Positions 33,175-43,442 of a stretch of DNA of 64,000 bases are shown here, one piece after another. The position numbers and the translations under genes were made by a program. Location of the stretch: NCBI RefSeq assembly GCF_029840635.1, contig NZ_JAOCCU010000006.1, forward strand, positions 95,676 through 159,675. The letters run 5' to 3'. The notes beneath the pieces were generated by a model that had not been told where the DNA came from, searched no databases, and saw only the letters and a program-made list of their open reading frames with translations. Position 1 is the first letter of the stretch. Each line of letters begins with the position of its first letter. This DNA is from Mitsuaria sp. GD03876. Lineage in GTDB: Bacteria > Pseudomonadota > Gammaproteobacteria > Burkholderiales > Burkholderiaceae_C.

Positions 33175-35808
33175 TCAGACCACCACGTTGACGAGACGGC
33201 CCGGCACGATGACGACCTTCTTGGGCGCCTTGCCTTCCGCGAACTTCTCGAAGTCCGGGCTGGCCAGCGCGACCGCCTCGATCGCCGCCTTGTCGGCCGA
33301 CGCGGCGACCTTGATCGCGCCGCGCAGCTTGCCGTTGACCTGCAGCATCAGCTCGATCTCGTCCTGCACCAGCGCCGACTCGTCGACCTGCGGCCAGGCG
33401 GCGTCCAGCAGCTCACCCAGCTCGGCCGCGAAACCCAGCTCCGTCCACAGCGCATGCGCGATGTGCGGGCAGGCCGGGTAGATCACGCGCAGCAGCACCG
33501 AGAAGCCCTCGCGCACCGCCGCGGCCTGGCCTTCGGCCTTGAAGCCCTCGAGCGCGTTGAGCAGCTTCATCGCGCCGGAGACGACGGTGTTGTATTGCAT
33601 GCGCTCGTAGTCGTACGAGACCTGCTTGAGCACCAGGTGCACCTCGCGGCGCAGCGCCTTGCCGTCGCCGTTCAGCGCCGCGAAGTCCGCGCCGCCGCCC
33701 TTGATCGCGTCCGCGTGCTTCGCGCCGAAGCCCCACACCCGCTTCAGGAAGCGGTGCGCGCCTTCGACGCCGGCGTCGTTCCACTCCAGCGTCTGCTCCG
33801 GCGGGGAGGCGAACATCACGAACAGGCGCGCGGTGTCGGCGCCGTATTCGTCGATCAGCGCCTGCGGGTCGACGCCGTTGCTCTTGGACTTCGACATCGT
33901 CGTCATCTCGTACTCGAGCGGCAGGCCGTCGGCCTTCAGCGTGCCGCCGGTGGGCAGGCCATGCTCGTTGCGGATGACGTCGACCTCGTGTTCCCAGTAG
34001 TAGTGCTTGCCGGCGTCTTCCGGCTTGCGGAAGAACGCGCCCTTGAGCACCATGCCCTGCGTCAGCAGGTTGGTGAAGGGCTCGTTGAACTTGATCAGCT
34101 TCAGGTCACGCATGACCTTGGTCCAGAAGCGCGCGTACAGCAGGTGCAGGATCGCGTGCTCGATGCCGCCGATGTACTGGTCCATCGGCATCCAGTAGTC
34201 GGTGCCGCCGGCGACCATCTGCTCCGGGTTGGTCGCGTCGCAATAGCGCATGAAGTACCACGAGCTGTCCACGAAGGTGTCCATCGTGTCCGTCTCGCGC
34301 TTGGCCGCGGCGCCGCACTTGGGGCAGCTGCAGTCCAGGAAGTCCGCGCGCTTGTTCAGCGGGTTGCCGCTGCCGTCGGGGATGCAATCCTCGGGCAGCA
34401 CGACGGGCAGGTCCTTCTCCGGGACCGGCACCGGGCCGCAGCTGTCGCAATGGATGATGGGGATCGGCGTGCCCCAGTAGCGCTGGCGGCTGATGCCCCA
34501 GTCGCGCAGGCGCCAGGTCGTCTTCTTCTCGCCCAGGCCCTTGGTGCCGAGCAGCTCGGCCACCTTGTCCACCGCCTGCTTGTGCGTCAGGCCGTCCAGC
34601 GCGCCCGAGTTGATGCAGGCGCCGCGCTGCTTGTCGCCGTACCACTCGGCCCAGGCGTCGGTCGAGTAGGCCTCGCCCTCGACGCCCACGACCTGCTTGA
34701 TCGCGATGCCGTACTTCTTCGCGAACGCGAAGTCGCGCTCGTCATGCGCCGGCACGCCCATCACCGCGCCGTCGCCGTAGCTCATCAGCACGTAGTTGCC
34801 GACCCAGACCTCGACCTGCTCGCCGGTCAGCGGGTGCGTGACGAAGAGGCCGGTCGCCAGGCCCTTCTTGTCCTGCGTCGCCAGCTCGGCCTCGGTGGTG
34901 CCGCCCTGCTTGCATTCCTCGATGAACGCGGCCAGCGCCGGCTTCGTCGCCGCGGCGTGCGCGGCCAGCGGATGCTCCGGCGCCACGGCGCAGAAGGTCA
35001 CGCCCATGATCGTGTCGGCGCGCGTCGTGAAGACGTACAGCAGGCCGCCCTGGATCGGCTGGCCGTCGGCGCCGGCGATCGCGTGCGGGAAGGCGAAACG
35101 CACGCCCTCGCTCTTGCCGATCCAGTTCTCCTGCATCAGGCGCACGCGCTCGGGCCAGCCCGACAGGTAGTTCTTGTCCGACGGATCGGCCACCGCGGCC
35201 AGCAGCTCTTCCGCGTACTCGGTGATCTTCAGGTAGTAGCCGGGGATCTCGCGCTTCTCGACCGTCGCGCCCGAGCGCCAGCCCTTGCCGTCGATGACCT
35301 GCTCGTTGGCCAGCACGGTCTGGTCGACCGGGTCCCAGTTCACGACCTGCGTGCGGCGCTCGGCGATGCCGGCTTCCAGCATCTTCAGGAACAGCCACTG
35401 GTTCCAGCGGTAGTAGTCCGGCTTGCAGGTGGCGATCTCGCGCGACCAGTCGATCGCCAGGCCCATCGCCTGCATCTGCGACTTCATGTAGGCGATGTTG
35501 TCGTAGGTCCACGCGGCCGGCGGCACCTTGTTCTTCATCGCCGCGTTCTCGGCGGGCAGGCCGAAGGCGTCCCAGCCCATCGGCATCAGCACGTTGTAGC
35601 CCTTCATGCGCAGCTGCCGCGTCAACATGTCGTTGATCGTGTAGTTGCGGACATGGCCCATGTGCAGCTTGCCGCTCGGGTACGGCAGCATGGAGCAGGC
35701 GTAGAACTTGGGCTTGGACGCGTCCTCGACGACGCGGTAGGCGTCGCGGGCGTTCCAGTGATCGCGGGCGGCCTGTTCGACCTCGGAAGGGGCGTATTTC
35801 TCGTTCAT
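33175..35808 (-). CDS. leuS: Leucyl-tRNA synthetase
   Basis: LeuS charges tRNA-Leu. The 877-residue enzyme has the class-I HIGH variant in [14 protein letters not shown], the KMSKS-type loop in [12 protein letters not shown], an editing domain in the middle ([12 protein letters not shown]) and the C-terminal anticodon-binding region ending in [13 protein letters not shown] residues. The start [18 protein letters not shown] at 35808 is preferred; an upstream extension lacks similarity to the family. Confidence 0.97.
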   Translation of the reverse strand: MNEKYAPSEVEQAARDHWNARDAYRVVEDASKPKFYACSMLPYPSGKLHMGHVRNYTINDMLTRQLRMKGYNVLMPMGWDAFGLPAENAAMKNKVPPAAWTYDNIAYMKSQMQAMGLAIDWSREIATCKPDYYRWNQWLFLKMLEAGIAERRTQVVNWDPVDQTVLANEQVIDGKGWRSGATVEKREIPGYYLKITEYAEELLAAVADPSDKNYLSGWPERVRLMQENWIGKSEGVRFAFPHAIAGADGQPIQGGLLYVFTTRADTIMGVTFCAVAPEHPLAAHAAATKPALAAFIEECKQGGTTEAELATQDKKGLATGLFVTHPLTGEQVEVWVGNYVLMSYGDGAVMGVPAHDERDFAFAKKYGIAIKQVVGVEGEAYSTDAWAEWYGDKQRGACINSGALDGLTHKQAVDKVAELLGTKGLGEKKTTWRLRDWGISRQRYWGTPIPIIHCDSCGPVPVPEKDLPVVLPEDCIPDGSGNPLNKRADFLDCSCPKCGAAAKRETDTMDTFVDSSWYFMRYCDATNPEQMVAGGTDYWMPMDQYIGGIEHAILHLLYARFWTKVMRDLKLIKFNEPFTNLLTQGMVLKGAFFRKPEDAGKHYYWEHEVDVIRNEHGLPTGGTLKADGLPLEYEMTTMSKSKSNGVDPQALIDEYGADTARLFVMFASPPEQTLEWNDAGVEGAHRFLKRVWGFGAKHADAIKGGGADFAALNGDGKALRREVHLVLKQVSYDYERMQYNTVVSGAMKLLNALEGFKAEGQAAAVREGFSVLLRVIYPACPHIAHALWTELGFAAELGELLDAAWPQVDESALVQDEIELMLQVNGKLRGAIKVAASADKAAIEAVALASPDFEKFAEGKAPKKVVIVPGRLVNVVV

Positions 35809-35897
35809 GGTGGCTCGGGCAACGTAGCCGCCGATTGTAGGAGGCGCCGCGCGGCCGGCCATCCGCCTGGCGGGGGCCGCCCTGCGGGGGTGAGCGA

Positions 35898-36344
<447 letters not shown>

Positions 36345-36372
36345 GGCGGCGATCGGTGGTCGGGAAGGGCGC

Positions 36373-37017
36373 TCAGGCGCCGCCGGCCAGTTCGCGCAGG
36401 TCGTGCGCGAAGCCTTCGAGCTCGGCCTCGCAGGCGGCGACCCACTTGCCGAACAGGTTGTAGGCCAGCACCGCCGGGATCGCCACGGCCAGGCCGGCGG
36501 CGGTCATGATCAGCGCCTCGCCGACGGGGCCGGCGACCTTGTCCAGGCTGAAGTTGCCGGTCGAGGAGATGCTCAGCAGCGCGTGGTAGATGCCCCAGAC
36601 GGTGCCGAACAGGCCGACGAAGGGCGCGGTGGCGCCGATGGTCGCCAGCACCACCTGGCCCCGGCTCAGGCCGTTGAGCACGCCATGCAGCGCGTCGCGC
36701 AGGCGCCGGGTCAGTTGCGAGGTCTTCTGCGCCGAGGCCGCCAGCGTGCCCGCCGGGCTGTCCTGCATCGCGGCGTCGATCAGCGGCAGCATCAGCGCGC
36801 CGCGGTCCAGCGCGCGCAGCTGCTCGCGGCCCTGGGCGACGTCGGGCGCGGCCCAGAACACCGGCAGGCCGCGGCGCAGGTCGGCGCGCGCGCGCGCCAA
36901 CGCCCAGCCGCGCCAGAAGATCAGCACCCAGCCGCCGACCGACATCGTCAGCAGCAGCAGGGAAACGAAACGGGCGACCCCGTCGCCCGCTTGCCAGAGG
37001 TGGAGGAGTTCCGTCAT
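36373..37017 (-). CDS. exbB: ExbB/TolQ/MotA-family proton-channel protein
   Basis: The 214-residue protein has three transmembrane helices: FVSLLLLTMSVGGWVLIFW near the N-terminus, then ATIGATAPFVGLFGTVWGIY and EALIMTAAGLAVAIPAVLAY, which hold the family signature. The context dapB-exbB-exbD-leuS is recurrent in Burkholderiales. It probably serves TonB-type transport. Confidence 0.93.
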   Translation of the reverse strand: MTELLHLWQAGDGVARFVSLLLLTMSVGGWVLIFWRGWALARARADLRRGLPVFWAAPDVAQGREQLRALDRGALMLPLIDAAMQDSPAGTLAASAQKTSQLTRRLRDALHGVLNGLSRGQVVLATIGATAPFVGLFGTVWGIYHALLSISSTGNFSLDKVAGPVGEALIMTAAGLAVAIPAVLAYNLFGKWVAACEAELEGFAHDLRELAGGA

Positions 37018-37027
37018 CGCGTCGCGC

Positions 37028-37834
37028 TCAGGCGATGCCGAGCACGTCGTTCATGTCGAACAGGCCGGTCTTGCGCCCGCCCAGGAAGCGCGCCGCGCGC
37101 AGGCTGCCCTGGGCGAAGGTGGCGCGGCTCGAGGCCTTGTGGCTGATCTCGATGCGCTCGCCGATGCCCATGAACATCACCGTGTGGTCGCCGATGACGT
37201 CGCCGCCGCGCACGGTGGCGAAACCGATCGTCGACGGATCGCGCTCGCCGGTGACGCCCTCGCGGCCGTAGACCGCGCAGCTCTTGAGGTCGCGGCCGAG
37301 CGCGTCGGCGACGACTTCGCCCATCTTCAGCGCGGTGCCGCTGGGCGCGTCGACCTTGTGGCGGTGGTGGGCCTCGACGATCTCGATGTCGTAGCCCTGG
37401 GCGAGCGCCTTGGACGCCTGCGCCAGCAGCTTCAGCACCACGTTGACGCCAACGCTCATGTTCGGCGCCATCATCACCGCGGCGCGTTGCGCGAACTCGC
37501 CGATCTTCGCCTTCTCGTCGGGGCTGAAGCCGGTCGTGCCGATGACGGTGCGCACGCCCAGCTCGGCGCACAGCGCCAGGTGGGCCATCGTGCCTTCGGG
37601 GCGGGTGAAGTCGATCAGGACGTCGGAACGGGACAGGCCCGCCTTCACGTCGCTGGTGATCGCGACGCCGGTCGCCTGGCCGAGGAAGGCGCCGGCATCC
37701 TGGCCGATGGCGGGGCTGCCCTCGCGGTCCAGCGCGGCGCTCAGCTCGAGGTCGTCAGCCGCCAGCACCGCCTCGACCAGCATGCGGCCCATGCGGCCGG
37801 ACGCGCCGGTGACGGCGATCCGCAGACGGCTCAT
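37028..37834 (-). CDS. dapB: 4-hydroxy-tetrahydrodipicolinate reductase DapB
   Basis: DapB reduces hydroxytetrahydrodipicolinate in lysine and diaminopimelate synthesis. The 268-residue enzyme has the NAD(P)-binding start [18 protein letters not shown], the [11 protein letters not shown] segment, the active-site signature [20 protein letters not shown] and the C-terminal [17 protein letters not shown]. The ATG at 37834 overlaps the bamE stop by 4 bp. Confidence 0.96.
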   Translation of the reverse strand: MSRLRIAVTGASGRMGRMLVEAVLAADDLELSAALDREGSPAIGQDAGAFLGQATGVAITSDVKAGLSRSDVLIDFTRPEGTMAHLALCAELGVRTVIGTTGFSPDEKAKIGEFAQRAAVMMAPNMSVGVNVVLKLLAQASKALAQGYDIEIVEAHHRHKVDAPSGTALKMGEVVADALGRDLKSCAVYGREGVTGERDPSTIGFATVRGGDVIGDHTVMFMGIGERIEISHKASSRATFAQGSLRAARFLGGRKTGLFDMNDVLGIA

Positions 37835-38424
37835 CGGCGCGCCTCCAGCGGCGGGTAGTCGCGCGTCGGGCCGATCGGCTCCGGCGCGGAGGCCGCGGCC
37901 GTGCGCACCGGCGGCGGCAGCGCCTTGCGTTCTTCCTCGGTCAGCTCGAGCTTGGGTTCCTTGCCGGAGACCTTCAGCGTGTTGATCGACGCGATGAATT
38001 CCTTCTCGGTCGGCAGGTCGTCCGGGGCATCGATCTTCGTCAGCTTGTCGCCGTCGAAGGTCAGCAGGATGTGGCGGTTCTGCGGCGCGGCGCCCTGGCG
38101 CCGGATCGTGAACACGTAGTCCCAGCGGTTCTCGTGGAACAGGTCGGTCAGCAGCGGGGAGCCGAGCGCGTCGCGGACCTGCGCGCGGGGCATGCCGGGC
38201 TTGATCAGGGCGAGCTGTTCCTTGGTGACGACGTTGCCCTGGACGATCTCGACCCGGTACGGACGCACCAGGCCCAGCACCTTGTCGCCGCTGACGGACA
38301 GCGCGTCGAACTTGGGCATCTGCGAGCAACCGCCAAGCGCCAGGAGACCGACGACCAGGCCTGCCATCGCGGCGCCGGGAGCGTTCCGGCGGACGATGCG
38401 GGCGATACGGGAATTCAATGACAT
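37831..38424 (-). CDS. bamE: Outer-membrane protein assembly factor BamE (OmlA/SmpA family)
   Basis: This 197-residue lipoprotein of the BAM complex has lipobox LGGC (Cys33) and the BamE fold motifs [17 protein letters not shown] and [20 protein letters not shown]. Its C-terminal extension ([20 protein letters not shown]) is longer than in E. coli BamE, which is common in betaproteobacteria. It is divergent from fur with 83 bp between, the conserved bamE|fur arrangement. Confidence 0.93.
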   Translation of the reverse strand: MSLNSRIARIVRRNAPGAAMAGLVVGLLALGGCSQMPKFDALSVSGDKVLGLVRPYRVEIVQGNVVTKEQLALIKPGMPRAQVRDALGSPLLTDLFHENRWDYVFTIRRQGAAPQNRHILLTFDGDKLTKIDAPDDLPTEKEFIASINTLKVSGKEPKLELTEEERKALPPPVRTAAASAPEPIGPTRDYPPLEARR

Positions 38425-38507
38425 GGCGCGGAATGGCCGAGGCGCAAGGGCTATGATCCGGGGATTCTAGCGGCACGCACCCACGCTCTCCCGCAGGCGC
38501 AACCCCC

Positions 38508-38939
38508 ATGAACCGGTCAGACGAAATCAAGAACAGCGGCCTCAAGGCCACGCTGCCTCGCATCAAGATCCTCGAGATCTTCCAGACCGCCCAACAGCGG
38601 CACATGACCGCCGAGGACGTTTACAAAGCTTTGCTCGATGAGCGAGCCGACATCGGCCTGGCGACGGTCTATCGCGTCCTCACCCAGTTCGAGCAAGCCG
38701 GCCTGCTGTCGCGCAATCACTTCGAGTCCGGCAAGGCGGTGTTCGAGCTCAACGAGGGCCATCACCACGACCACCTCGTGTGCCTGACCTGCGGCTTCGT
38801 CGAGGAGTTCTACGACCCGCAGATCGAGGAACGCCAGCACGCGATCGCGCTCGACCGCGGCTTCCAGCTGCAGGAGCATTCGCTCGCGCTGTACGCGAAC
38901 TGCGTCAAGAAGGACTGCCCGCACAAGAACGTCCGCTGA
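38508..38939 (+). CDS. fur: Ferric uptake regulator Fur
   Basis: Fur is an iron-dependent repressor. The 143-residue protein has the winged-helix region ([31 protein letters not shown]), the metal-binding [19 protein letters not shown] stretch with one Cys pair, and a second Cys pair in NCVKKDC near the end (structural zinc). Size and motifs are canonical. Confidence 0.97.
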   Translation: MNRSDEIKNSGLKATLPRIKILEIFQTAQQRHMTAEDVYKALLDERADIGLATVYRVLTQFEQAGLLSRNHFESGKAVFELNEGHHHDHLVCLTCGFVEEFYDPQIEERQHAIALDRGFQLQEHSLALYANCVKKDCPHKNVR

Positions 38940-38966
38940 GCGGGGCGACCTGCCGGCGGCAACGAC

Positions 38967-38989
38967 AAGGGGCTCCGATGGAGCCCCTT
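38967..38989 (+). terminator. Terminator downstream of fur
   Basis: AAGGGGCTCC (38967-38976) and GGAGCCCCTT (38980-38989) form a perfect 10-bp stem with a GAT loop, followed by CGCTTTT. It lies 27 bp after the fur stop and before the convergent hprK gene. Confidence 0.85.
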
Positions 38990-39020
38990 CGCTTTTGGCG
39001 CGTGCGCCGTGCCGGGACGC

Positions 39021-39983
39021 TCAGTTCGCGTCGTTCAGGCCTTGCTCGATGGCGCGTTGGTGGCGCTCGACGAACTCGCGGTAGGTGTCGATGCCGCGCA
39101 GTTGGAGGATGGTGTTGCGCACCGCGGCCTCGACCAGCACCGCCAGGTTGCGGCCGGCGTCCACCGCGATCACGACCTTGCGCACCGGCATGCCGAGCAC
39201 GTCTTCGTACAGCGGCTCGTAGGGCAGGCGCTCGAAGTCGCGCTCCATCGTTTCCTTGCGCACGAGGTGCACGATCAGCTTGAGCCGCATCTTCCGGCGC
39301 ACCGCCGTCTCGCCGAAGATCGCCTTGATGTCCAGCAGGCCGATGCCGCGGACTTCCAGCAGGTTCATCAGCAGCTCGGGGCAGCGGCCTTCGATCGCCG
39401 TCTGCGCGATGCGGAAGAAGTCGACCGCGTCGTCCGCCACCAGGCCGTGGCCGCGGCTGATCAGTTCCAGGCCCAGTTCGCTCTTGCCCAGGCCGGATTC
39501 GCCGGTCAGCAGCACGCCCAGGCCGAGGATGTCCATGAACACACCGTGCCGGGTCGTGCGGTTCGCGCAGACATGGGCCAGGTAGGCGCGCACCAGGTCG
39601 ATGACGTGGCCGGCGCTTTCGGCGGTGGTGAACAGCGGGATCTCGGCGCGGTCGCACATCGCGACCAGCCGGTCCGGCGGGACCTGGTCGTCGGCGACGA
39701 TGATCACCGGCGGCTCCAGCGTCACGATGCGCGCGATGCGGCGGTCCAGCACGTCGCCCGAGGCCTGGCTCAGGTAGGCGACCTCGCGGCGGCCCACGAT
39801 CTGGACGCGGTACGGATGGATGTAGTTCAGGTAGCCGACCAGGTCGGCGGCCGACTGCGCGTCGCGCAGCGCGGCTTCGTCGAAGCGGCGTTCAGGATGC
39901 GCGTGGCCGGCGATCCACTCCCAACGCAAGGCCTCCCGGTGTTCCTCGAACAACCGGTCCGCGCTGATCGAGGTGGCTTTCAA
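39021..39983 (-). CDS. hprK: HPr kinase/phosphorylase
   Basis: The 320-residue enzyme phosphorylates and dephosphorylates a Ser of HPr. It has an N-terminal DRTase-like domain, the Walker A loop [20 protein letters not shown], a conserved HGLVADD segment and the C-terminal [20 protein letters not shown] signature. In proteobacteria it belongs to the nitrogen-type PTS with ptsN, which is 49 bp upstream. Confidence 0.95.
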   Translation of the reverse strand: MKATSISADRLFEEHREALRWEWIAGHAHPERRFDEAALRDAQSAADLVGYLNYIHPYRVQIVGRREVAYLSQASGDVLDRRIARIVTLEPPVIIVADDQVPPDRLVAMCDRAEIPLFTTAESAGHVIDLVRAYLAHVCANRTTRHGVFMDILGLGVLLTGESGLGKSELGLELISRGHGLVADDAVDFFRIAQTAIEGRCPELLMNLLEVRGIGLLDIKAIFGETAVRRKMRLKLIVHLVRKETMERDFERLPYEPLYEDVLGMPVRKVVIAVDAGRNLAVLVEAAVRNTILQLRGIDTYREFVERHQRAIEQGLNDAN

Positions 39984-40032
39984 GGTGGGCGGGCGCTGGG
40001 GAGAAGGTTCGGGGCGAGGGCGTCGCGGGCGG

Positions 40033-40503
40033 TCAGGCGACCGACTTCAGCGGCTCCCAGTCGGCGATCAGGCGATGCACGGTCGCGGCTTCGGCTTCGG
40101 TCTTCAGGCGCTCGCGCAATTCGCGGTCGGAAAGCATCTCGGCGATCTCGGACAGGATCTCGAGGTGTCTTTGCGTCGCAGCCTCGGGCACCAGCAGGAA
40201 GATCAGCAGCGTGACCGGCTCGTCGTCCGGCGCGTCGAAGCCGATGGGCTGCTGCACGCGCAGCACGGCGGCCAGCGGATTCTTCAGGCCCTTGATCCGG
40301 CCGTGCGGGATCGCGACGCCGTGACCCAGACCGGTGGAGCCCAGGCGCTCGCGGGCGAACAGGTTGTCCGTGACCGCGGCGCGGGAGATCGAATGGTTGT
40401 TCTCGAAAAGCAGCCCGGCCTGTTCAAAGACCCGCTTCTTGCTGGAAGCGTCCACATCGACCAGCACGTTGCTGGCGGGAAGGATGGCGGCGAGACGGTT
40501 CAT
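40033..40503 (-). CDS. ptsN: PTS IIA-like nitrogen regulatory protein PtsN (EIIA-Ntr)
   Basis: The 156-residue protein has the fructose-type EIIA fold and the phospho-acceptor His67 in [14 protein letters not shown]. It receives phosphate from the PTS-Ntr chain and controls potassium and nitrogen/carbon responses. The order hpf-ptsN-hprK is the standard betaproteobacterial arrangement; rpoN, usually before hpf, is absent here. Confidence 0.94.
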   Translation of the reverse strand: MNRLAAILPASNVLVDVDASSKKRVFEQAGLLFENNHSISRAAVTDNLFARERLGSTGLGHGVAIPHGRIKGLKNPLAAVLRVQQPIGFDAPDDEPVTLLIFLLVPEAATQRHLEILSEIAEMLSDRELRERLKTEAEAATVHRLIADWEPLKSVA

Positions 40504-40682
40504 CGGGCAATGACCGGTCGCGACGACCGGTTGGCTGGGGAAGCAGCCTGCGCACCCGCAGGGCGCAGATTCGAGGACTGAAGGACCGGATTATAGGAAT
40601 CCTGCTACCGACAGGGGGCGTGACGGATGCGACGGTCCTGTGAAAACGTCGCGCCTGGTGTTGCATTGCAACAATTGTCGAC

Positions 40683-40708
40683 AAAAAGGCGGCCCGATGG
40701 GCCGCCTT
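40683..40708 (-). terminator. Rho-independent terminator downstream of hpf
   Basis: Reading leftwards, a perfect 10-bp stem (AAGGCGGCCC at 40686-40695 with GGGCCGCCTT at 40699-40708, 3-nt loop) is followed by a T5 run (AAAAA at 40683-40687 on the plus strand). It lies about 85 bp after the hpf stop, so hpf is probably transcribed apart from ptsN-hprK or with partial read-through. Confidence 0.85.
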
Positions 40709-40790
40709 GCGGTGGGAGCTTCGGGTAATCCCGGAGTTCCCGGGAGGACCCCGGCCAGGCAAGCGCCCGGGCCGGCGTCCAGCTCGCCGT

Positions 40791-41132
40791 TCAACCGGCG
40801 CTCAGGTCCATGCGCTTCACCGATTCGTGGTGGTGGTTCTGCACCCGGTCCTTGTGGCGGCAGACCTGCCGATCCAGCTTGTCCATCAGCTCGTCGATGG
40901 CGGCGTAGAGGTCTTCGTGCGAATGCTCGCAGAAGATTTCGCGTCCCTTCACATGCAGCGTCACTTCAGCGCGTTGGCGTCGATCCTTCTCCTTTTGCTT
41001 CTCCACGGTCAGCAGGACGTTCACGTCCACGACCTGGTCAAAGTGGCGGAGCACCCGGCTGAGCTTGTTCAGCACGTATTCGCGCAGAGCCTGTGTCACT
41101 TCGAGATGGTGGCCGCTGATGGTCAGGTTCAT
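40791..41132 (-). CDS. hpf: Ribosome hibernation-promoting factor (short HPF/YfiA type)
   Basis: The 113-residue protein binds the 30S decoding region in starved cells. The start [20 protein letters not shown] at 41132 is set by a strong AAAGGAGG 6-7 nt upstream. The family words [19 protein letters not shown] and [19 protein letters not shown] are present. It lacks the long C-terminal dimerisation domain, so it is the short form. Confidence 0.94.
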   Translation of the reverse strand: MNLTISGHHLEVTQALREYVLNKLSRVLRHFDQVVDVNVLLTVEKQKEKDRRQRAEVTLHVKGREIFCEHSHEDLYAAIDELMDKLDRQVCRHKDRVQNHHHESVKRMDLSAG

Positions 41133-41854
41133 AAAGCCTCCTTTCACAAGGGCTTGGTCGGAAACAGAGTCGGAGTCGGCGGCGGATGCCGCGGGAAAAG
41201 AGCGAGGCTGGGTCTTGGTCAGTGGGAGTTGTCGAGGGTCGGAGGGCACGCCGCCGGCTTGCGGGCCGGTGACGCGGAGGAAGCGGATGGAGAGTCGGAA
41301 ATGGTTCGGAATTGAACGGTCCGCGAGGGACCCGGAAGGCCGCGAGGGCCGATGGCATGCGGGTTCTGAGGCGAGATCGATGAAGAAGACGGGTCCAGTC
41401 TGCTCCCGTTCCACCGCCCGGGCAAGAGAACAAAAGCAAGGTTTGGGGGCGAATATTCCCGCCTTGCGACATGGCGAGGTCCGTGCTGGAATGCTGGATG
41501 TTGTGCGGCACCCCCTTCTCCCGGGGCGCTTCCTTGCCGCCCTCGGAGGCGCGATGTGATAATCCCGCGTCCCGATTACTGGAGTCCCCCTTGGACAGCG
41601 ATCACCCTCGGTGGCCGTCCGCTCCAGCGTCAATCCGCCGCAGCCTCTGAGCGTTCCGCTCAAGCGCATCCAGCGCCGCCGCGACGCTTGTCCGGAGTGA
41701 GACGGGCCCCTTCGATACCCCTTCGCGCGTGCCGCCCGCCGGCACCGCCCGCTCCCGACAACTCTCCTGCGCCGCGGCGATCCCGATCGATCCGTCAACG
41801 CGCTCTCCGGCTTGCGCGTTCGCCTGGGCGCGCTACCGCCGACGAAGGATCTGC
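41133..41854. other. Long intergenic region between hpf and corA
   Basis: No supported gene lies in these 722 bp between divergent hpf and corA. The corA promoter at 41534-41563 leaves a leader of about 285 nt. The hpf upstream half (41133-41530) holds no recognisable family in any frame. Confidence 0.6.
41534..41563 (+). promoter_or_regulatory. Sigma-70-type promoter of corA
   Basis: TTGCCG (41534-41539), an 18-bp spacer and GATAAT (41558-41563), with an extended -10 TG at 41555-41556. This is one of the best consensus matches in the window and would start transcription near 41570. Confidence 0.65.
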
Positions 41855-42844
41855 ATGCTGAATGTGTTCACGCTGGATAACGGCCGCCTCAAGGGCGGCA
41901 TGGTCCAGGAAGAGATCGCGAACGCCGCCGAACTGGCCTCGCTGGAGGGCGCCGACCGCCACCCGGTCTGGGTCGACCTGCAGTCGCCCACCGCGGAGGA
42001 AAAGGACTGGATCCGCCAGCGCTTCGGCCTGGTGATTCCCGAGGACATCGTCGACGAGGACCTGGAAGAGTCCGCCCGCTTCTACGAGGAAGACAACGGC
42101 GAGCTGCACATCCGTTCCGACTTCCTGATCGACGACATGGAGGCGCCGCGCAACGTGCGCGTGGCCTTCATCCTGGTCAACAACGTGCTGTTCTCGGTCC
42201 ACAACGAGGACCTGCCGGTGTTCCGGCTGCTGCGCCTGCGCGCGCGCCGCATCCCGGCGCTGATCGAGGACGCCAAGGACGTGCTGCTCAAGCTCTACGA
42301 CGCGGACGCGGAGTACTCGGCCGACGTGCTCGAGGGCATCTACGACAACCTCGAGAAGGTCAGCGCCCGGGTGCTGAAGAAGGCCGTCAACGACACCGAG
42401 GCCGGCGAGGTGCTGGCGGCGATCGCGCGCGAGGAAGACTTGAACGGCCGCATCCGGCGCAACGTGATGGACACGCGTCGCGCGGTGAGCTTCATGATGC
42501 GCAGCCGCATGCTCAACGCCGAGCAGTTCGAGGAATCCCGGCAGATCCTGCGCGACATCGATTCGCTCGACTCGCACACCGCGTTCCTGTTCGACAAGAT
42601 CAACTTCCTGATGGACGCGACGGTCGGCTTCATCAACATCAACCAGAACAAGATCATCAAGATCTTCTCGGTCGCGAGCGTCGCGTTGCTGCCGCCCACG
42701 CTGATCGCCAGCGTCTACGGCATGAACTTCGAGGCGATGCCCGAGCTGCACTGGAAGTACGGCTACTTCTTCGCGATCGGGCTGATGGTGGCGTCGGTGG
42801 CGGCGCCCTTCATCTATTTCCGGCGCAAGGGCTGGCTGGCCTGA
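41855..42844 (+). CDS. corA: Magnesium/cobalt transporter CorA
   Basis: CorA is a pentameric inner-membrane channel for Mg2+ and Co2+. The 329-residue product has a large acidic cytoplasmic domain, the long stalk helix (LLYD...[19 protein letters not shown] region) and two C-terminal transmembrane helices. The signature YGMNF lies between them, after [18 protein letters not shown]. The start [12 protein letters not shown] at 41855 has AAGGAT about 7 nt upstream; a longer frame upstream is not similar to the family. Confidence 0.93.
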   Translation: MLNVFTLDNGRLKGGMVQEEIANAAELASLEGADRHPVWVDLQSPTAEEKDWIRQRFGLVIPEDIVDEDLEESARFYEEDNGELHIRSDFLIDDMEAPRNVRVAFILVNNVLFSVHNEDLPVFRLLRLRARRIPALIEDAKDVLLKLYDADAEYSADVLEGIYDNLEKVSARVLKKAVNDTEAGEVLAAIAREEDLNGRIRRNVMDTRRAVSFMMRSRMLNAEQFEESRQILRDIDSLDSHTAFLFDKINFLMDATVGFININQNKIIKIFSVASVALLPPTLIASVYGMNFEAMPELHWKYGYFFAIGLMVASVAAPFIYFRRKGWLA

Positions 42845-42870
42845 GCGGGCGGATCTCGCCACCGGGAACT

Positions 42871-42895
42871 AACGCGCCTTCGGGCGCGTTTTTCA
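42871..42895 (+). terminator. Terminator of corA
   Basis: AACGCGCC (42871-42878) and GGCGCGTT (42883-42890) enclose a TTCG tetraloop, followed by TTT after the stem's own TT. It lies 26 bp after the corA stop. Confidence 0.9.
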
Positions 42896-42917
42896 TTGGC
42901 GGGCGGCCCAAATGCGA

Positions 42918-42942
42918 AGGGCTTCCGCGAAGCGGAAGCCCT
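42918..42942. repeat. Perfect 11-bp inverted repeat with GAA loop
   Basis: AGGGCTTCCGC (42918-42928) and GCGGAAGCCCT (42932-42942) with a 3-nt loop, 23 bp beyond the corA terminator. No T tract follows on either side within 5 nt. Confidence 0.7.
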
Positions 42943-43282
42943 GGGTAGAAAAGAAGCCTCAAGACGCCCCTGGCCAACGAGGGAGGGAGGGAGGAGGAGG
43001 AGAAAGGCCTCGGGATTGCAGCTTCACGAGGAAGCAGGTCTTGCGGCTGAAATGGTTGCGTCGACTGTACCCCCATCGCTCACGGGACTGGTGAAAACCC
43101 GGAATGTCCTCGAAGCCTGCTGCGCCTTCCGGCCCGTTTAAGCGTCCTCAAAGCGAGCGCTGCTACGGGTCGTCGGTGCTGCGGTTTCTCGTCAGCGATG
43201 TGTTGATCGAGTCGTTATGGTGCAGCGCATCGCGGCCGCTGTCATCCCGCCGATGAACGAAAAAGTGAGCAACTGTCACCGG

Positions 43283-43302
43283 TGTCCCGGCTAGCCGGGA
43301 CA
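43283..43302. repeat. 20-bp perfect palindrome
   Basis: TGTCCCGGCT (43283-43292) is directly followed by its reverse complement AGCCGGGACA (43293-43302), then GTTTTC. As RNA it forms an 8-bp stem with a CTAG loop and a short T run, so it may be a rightward terminator of an unseen transcript. CACCGGTG lies just before it. Confidence 0.6.
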
Positions 43303-43442
43303 GTTTTCAGCCTGATGAAGGCCCCTCGCGACAGGCGTGCGGTTTGCCACAACCGGCCCTTCTTTTTCAGTTTTTACAAGCTTGAATGATCCGTTTGGAT
43401 CAGGATTTTCCGAACTGGCGCGCCACGACCTCGCCGAAGCGC

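Larger units (their letters stand above)
42896..43442. other. Intergenic region with two strong hairpins, no gene found
   Basis: These 547 bp contain an 11-bp perfect hairpin at 42918-42942, a 20-bp perfect palindrome at 43283-43302 and no convincing coding frame. The latter part is less GC-rich. Either hairpin could terminate the leftward peroxidase gene at 43443, or they could belong to a small RNA. Confidence 0.5.

Noticed and set aside
41133..41511. Minus-strand frame upstream of hpf as a possible gene
   Set aside because: It overlaps the hpf ribosome-binding site and part of hpf in another frame, with no family wording and no upstream translation signal.
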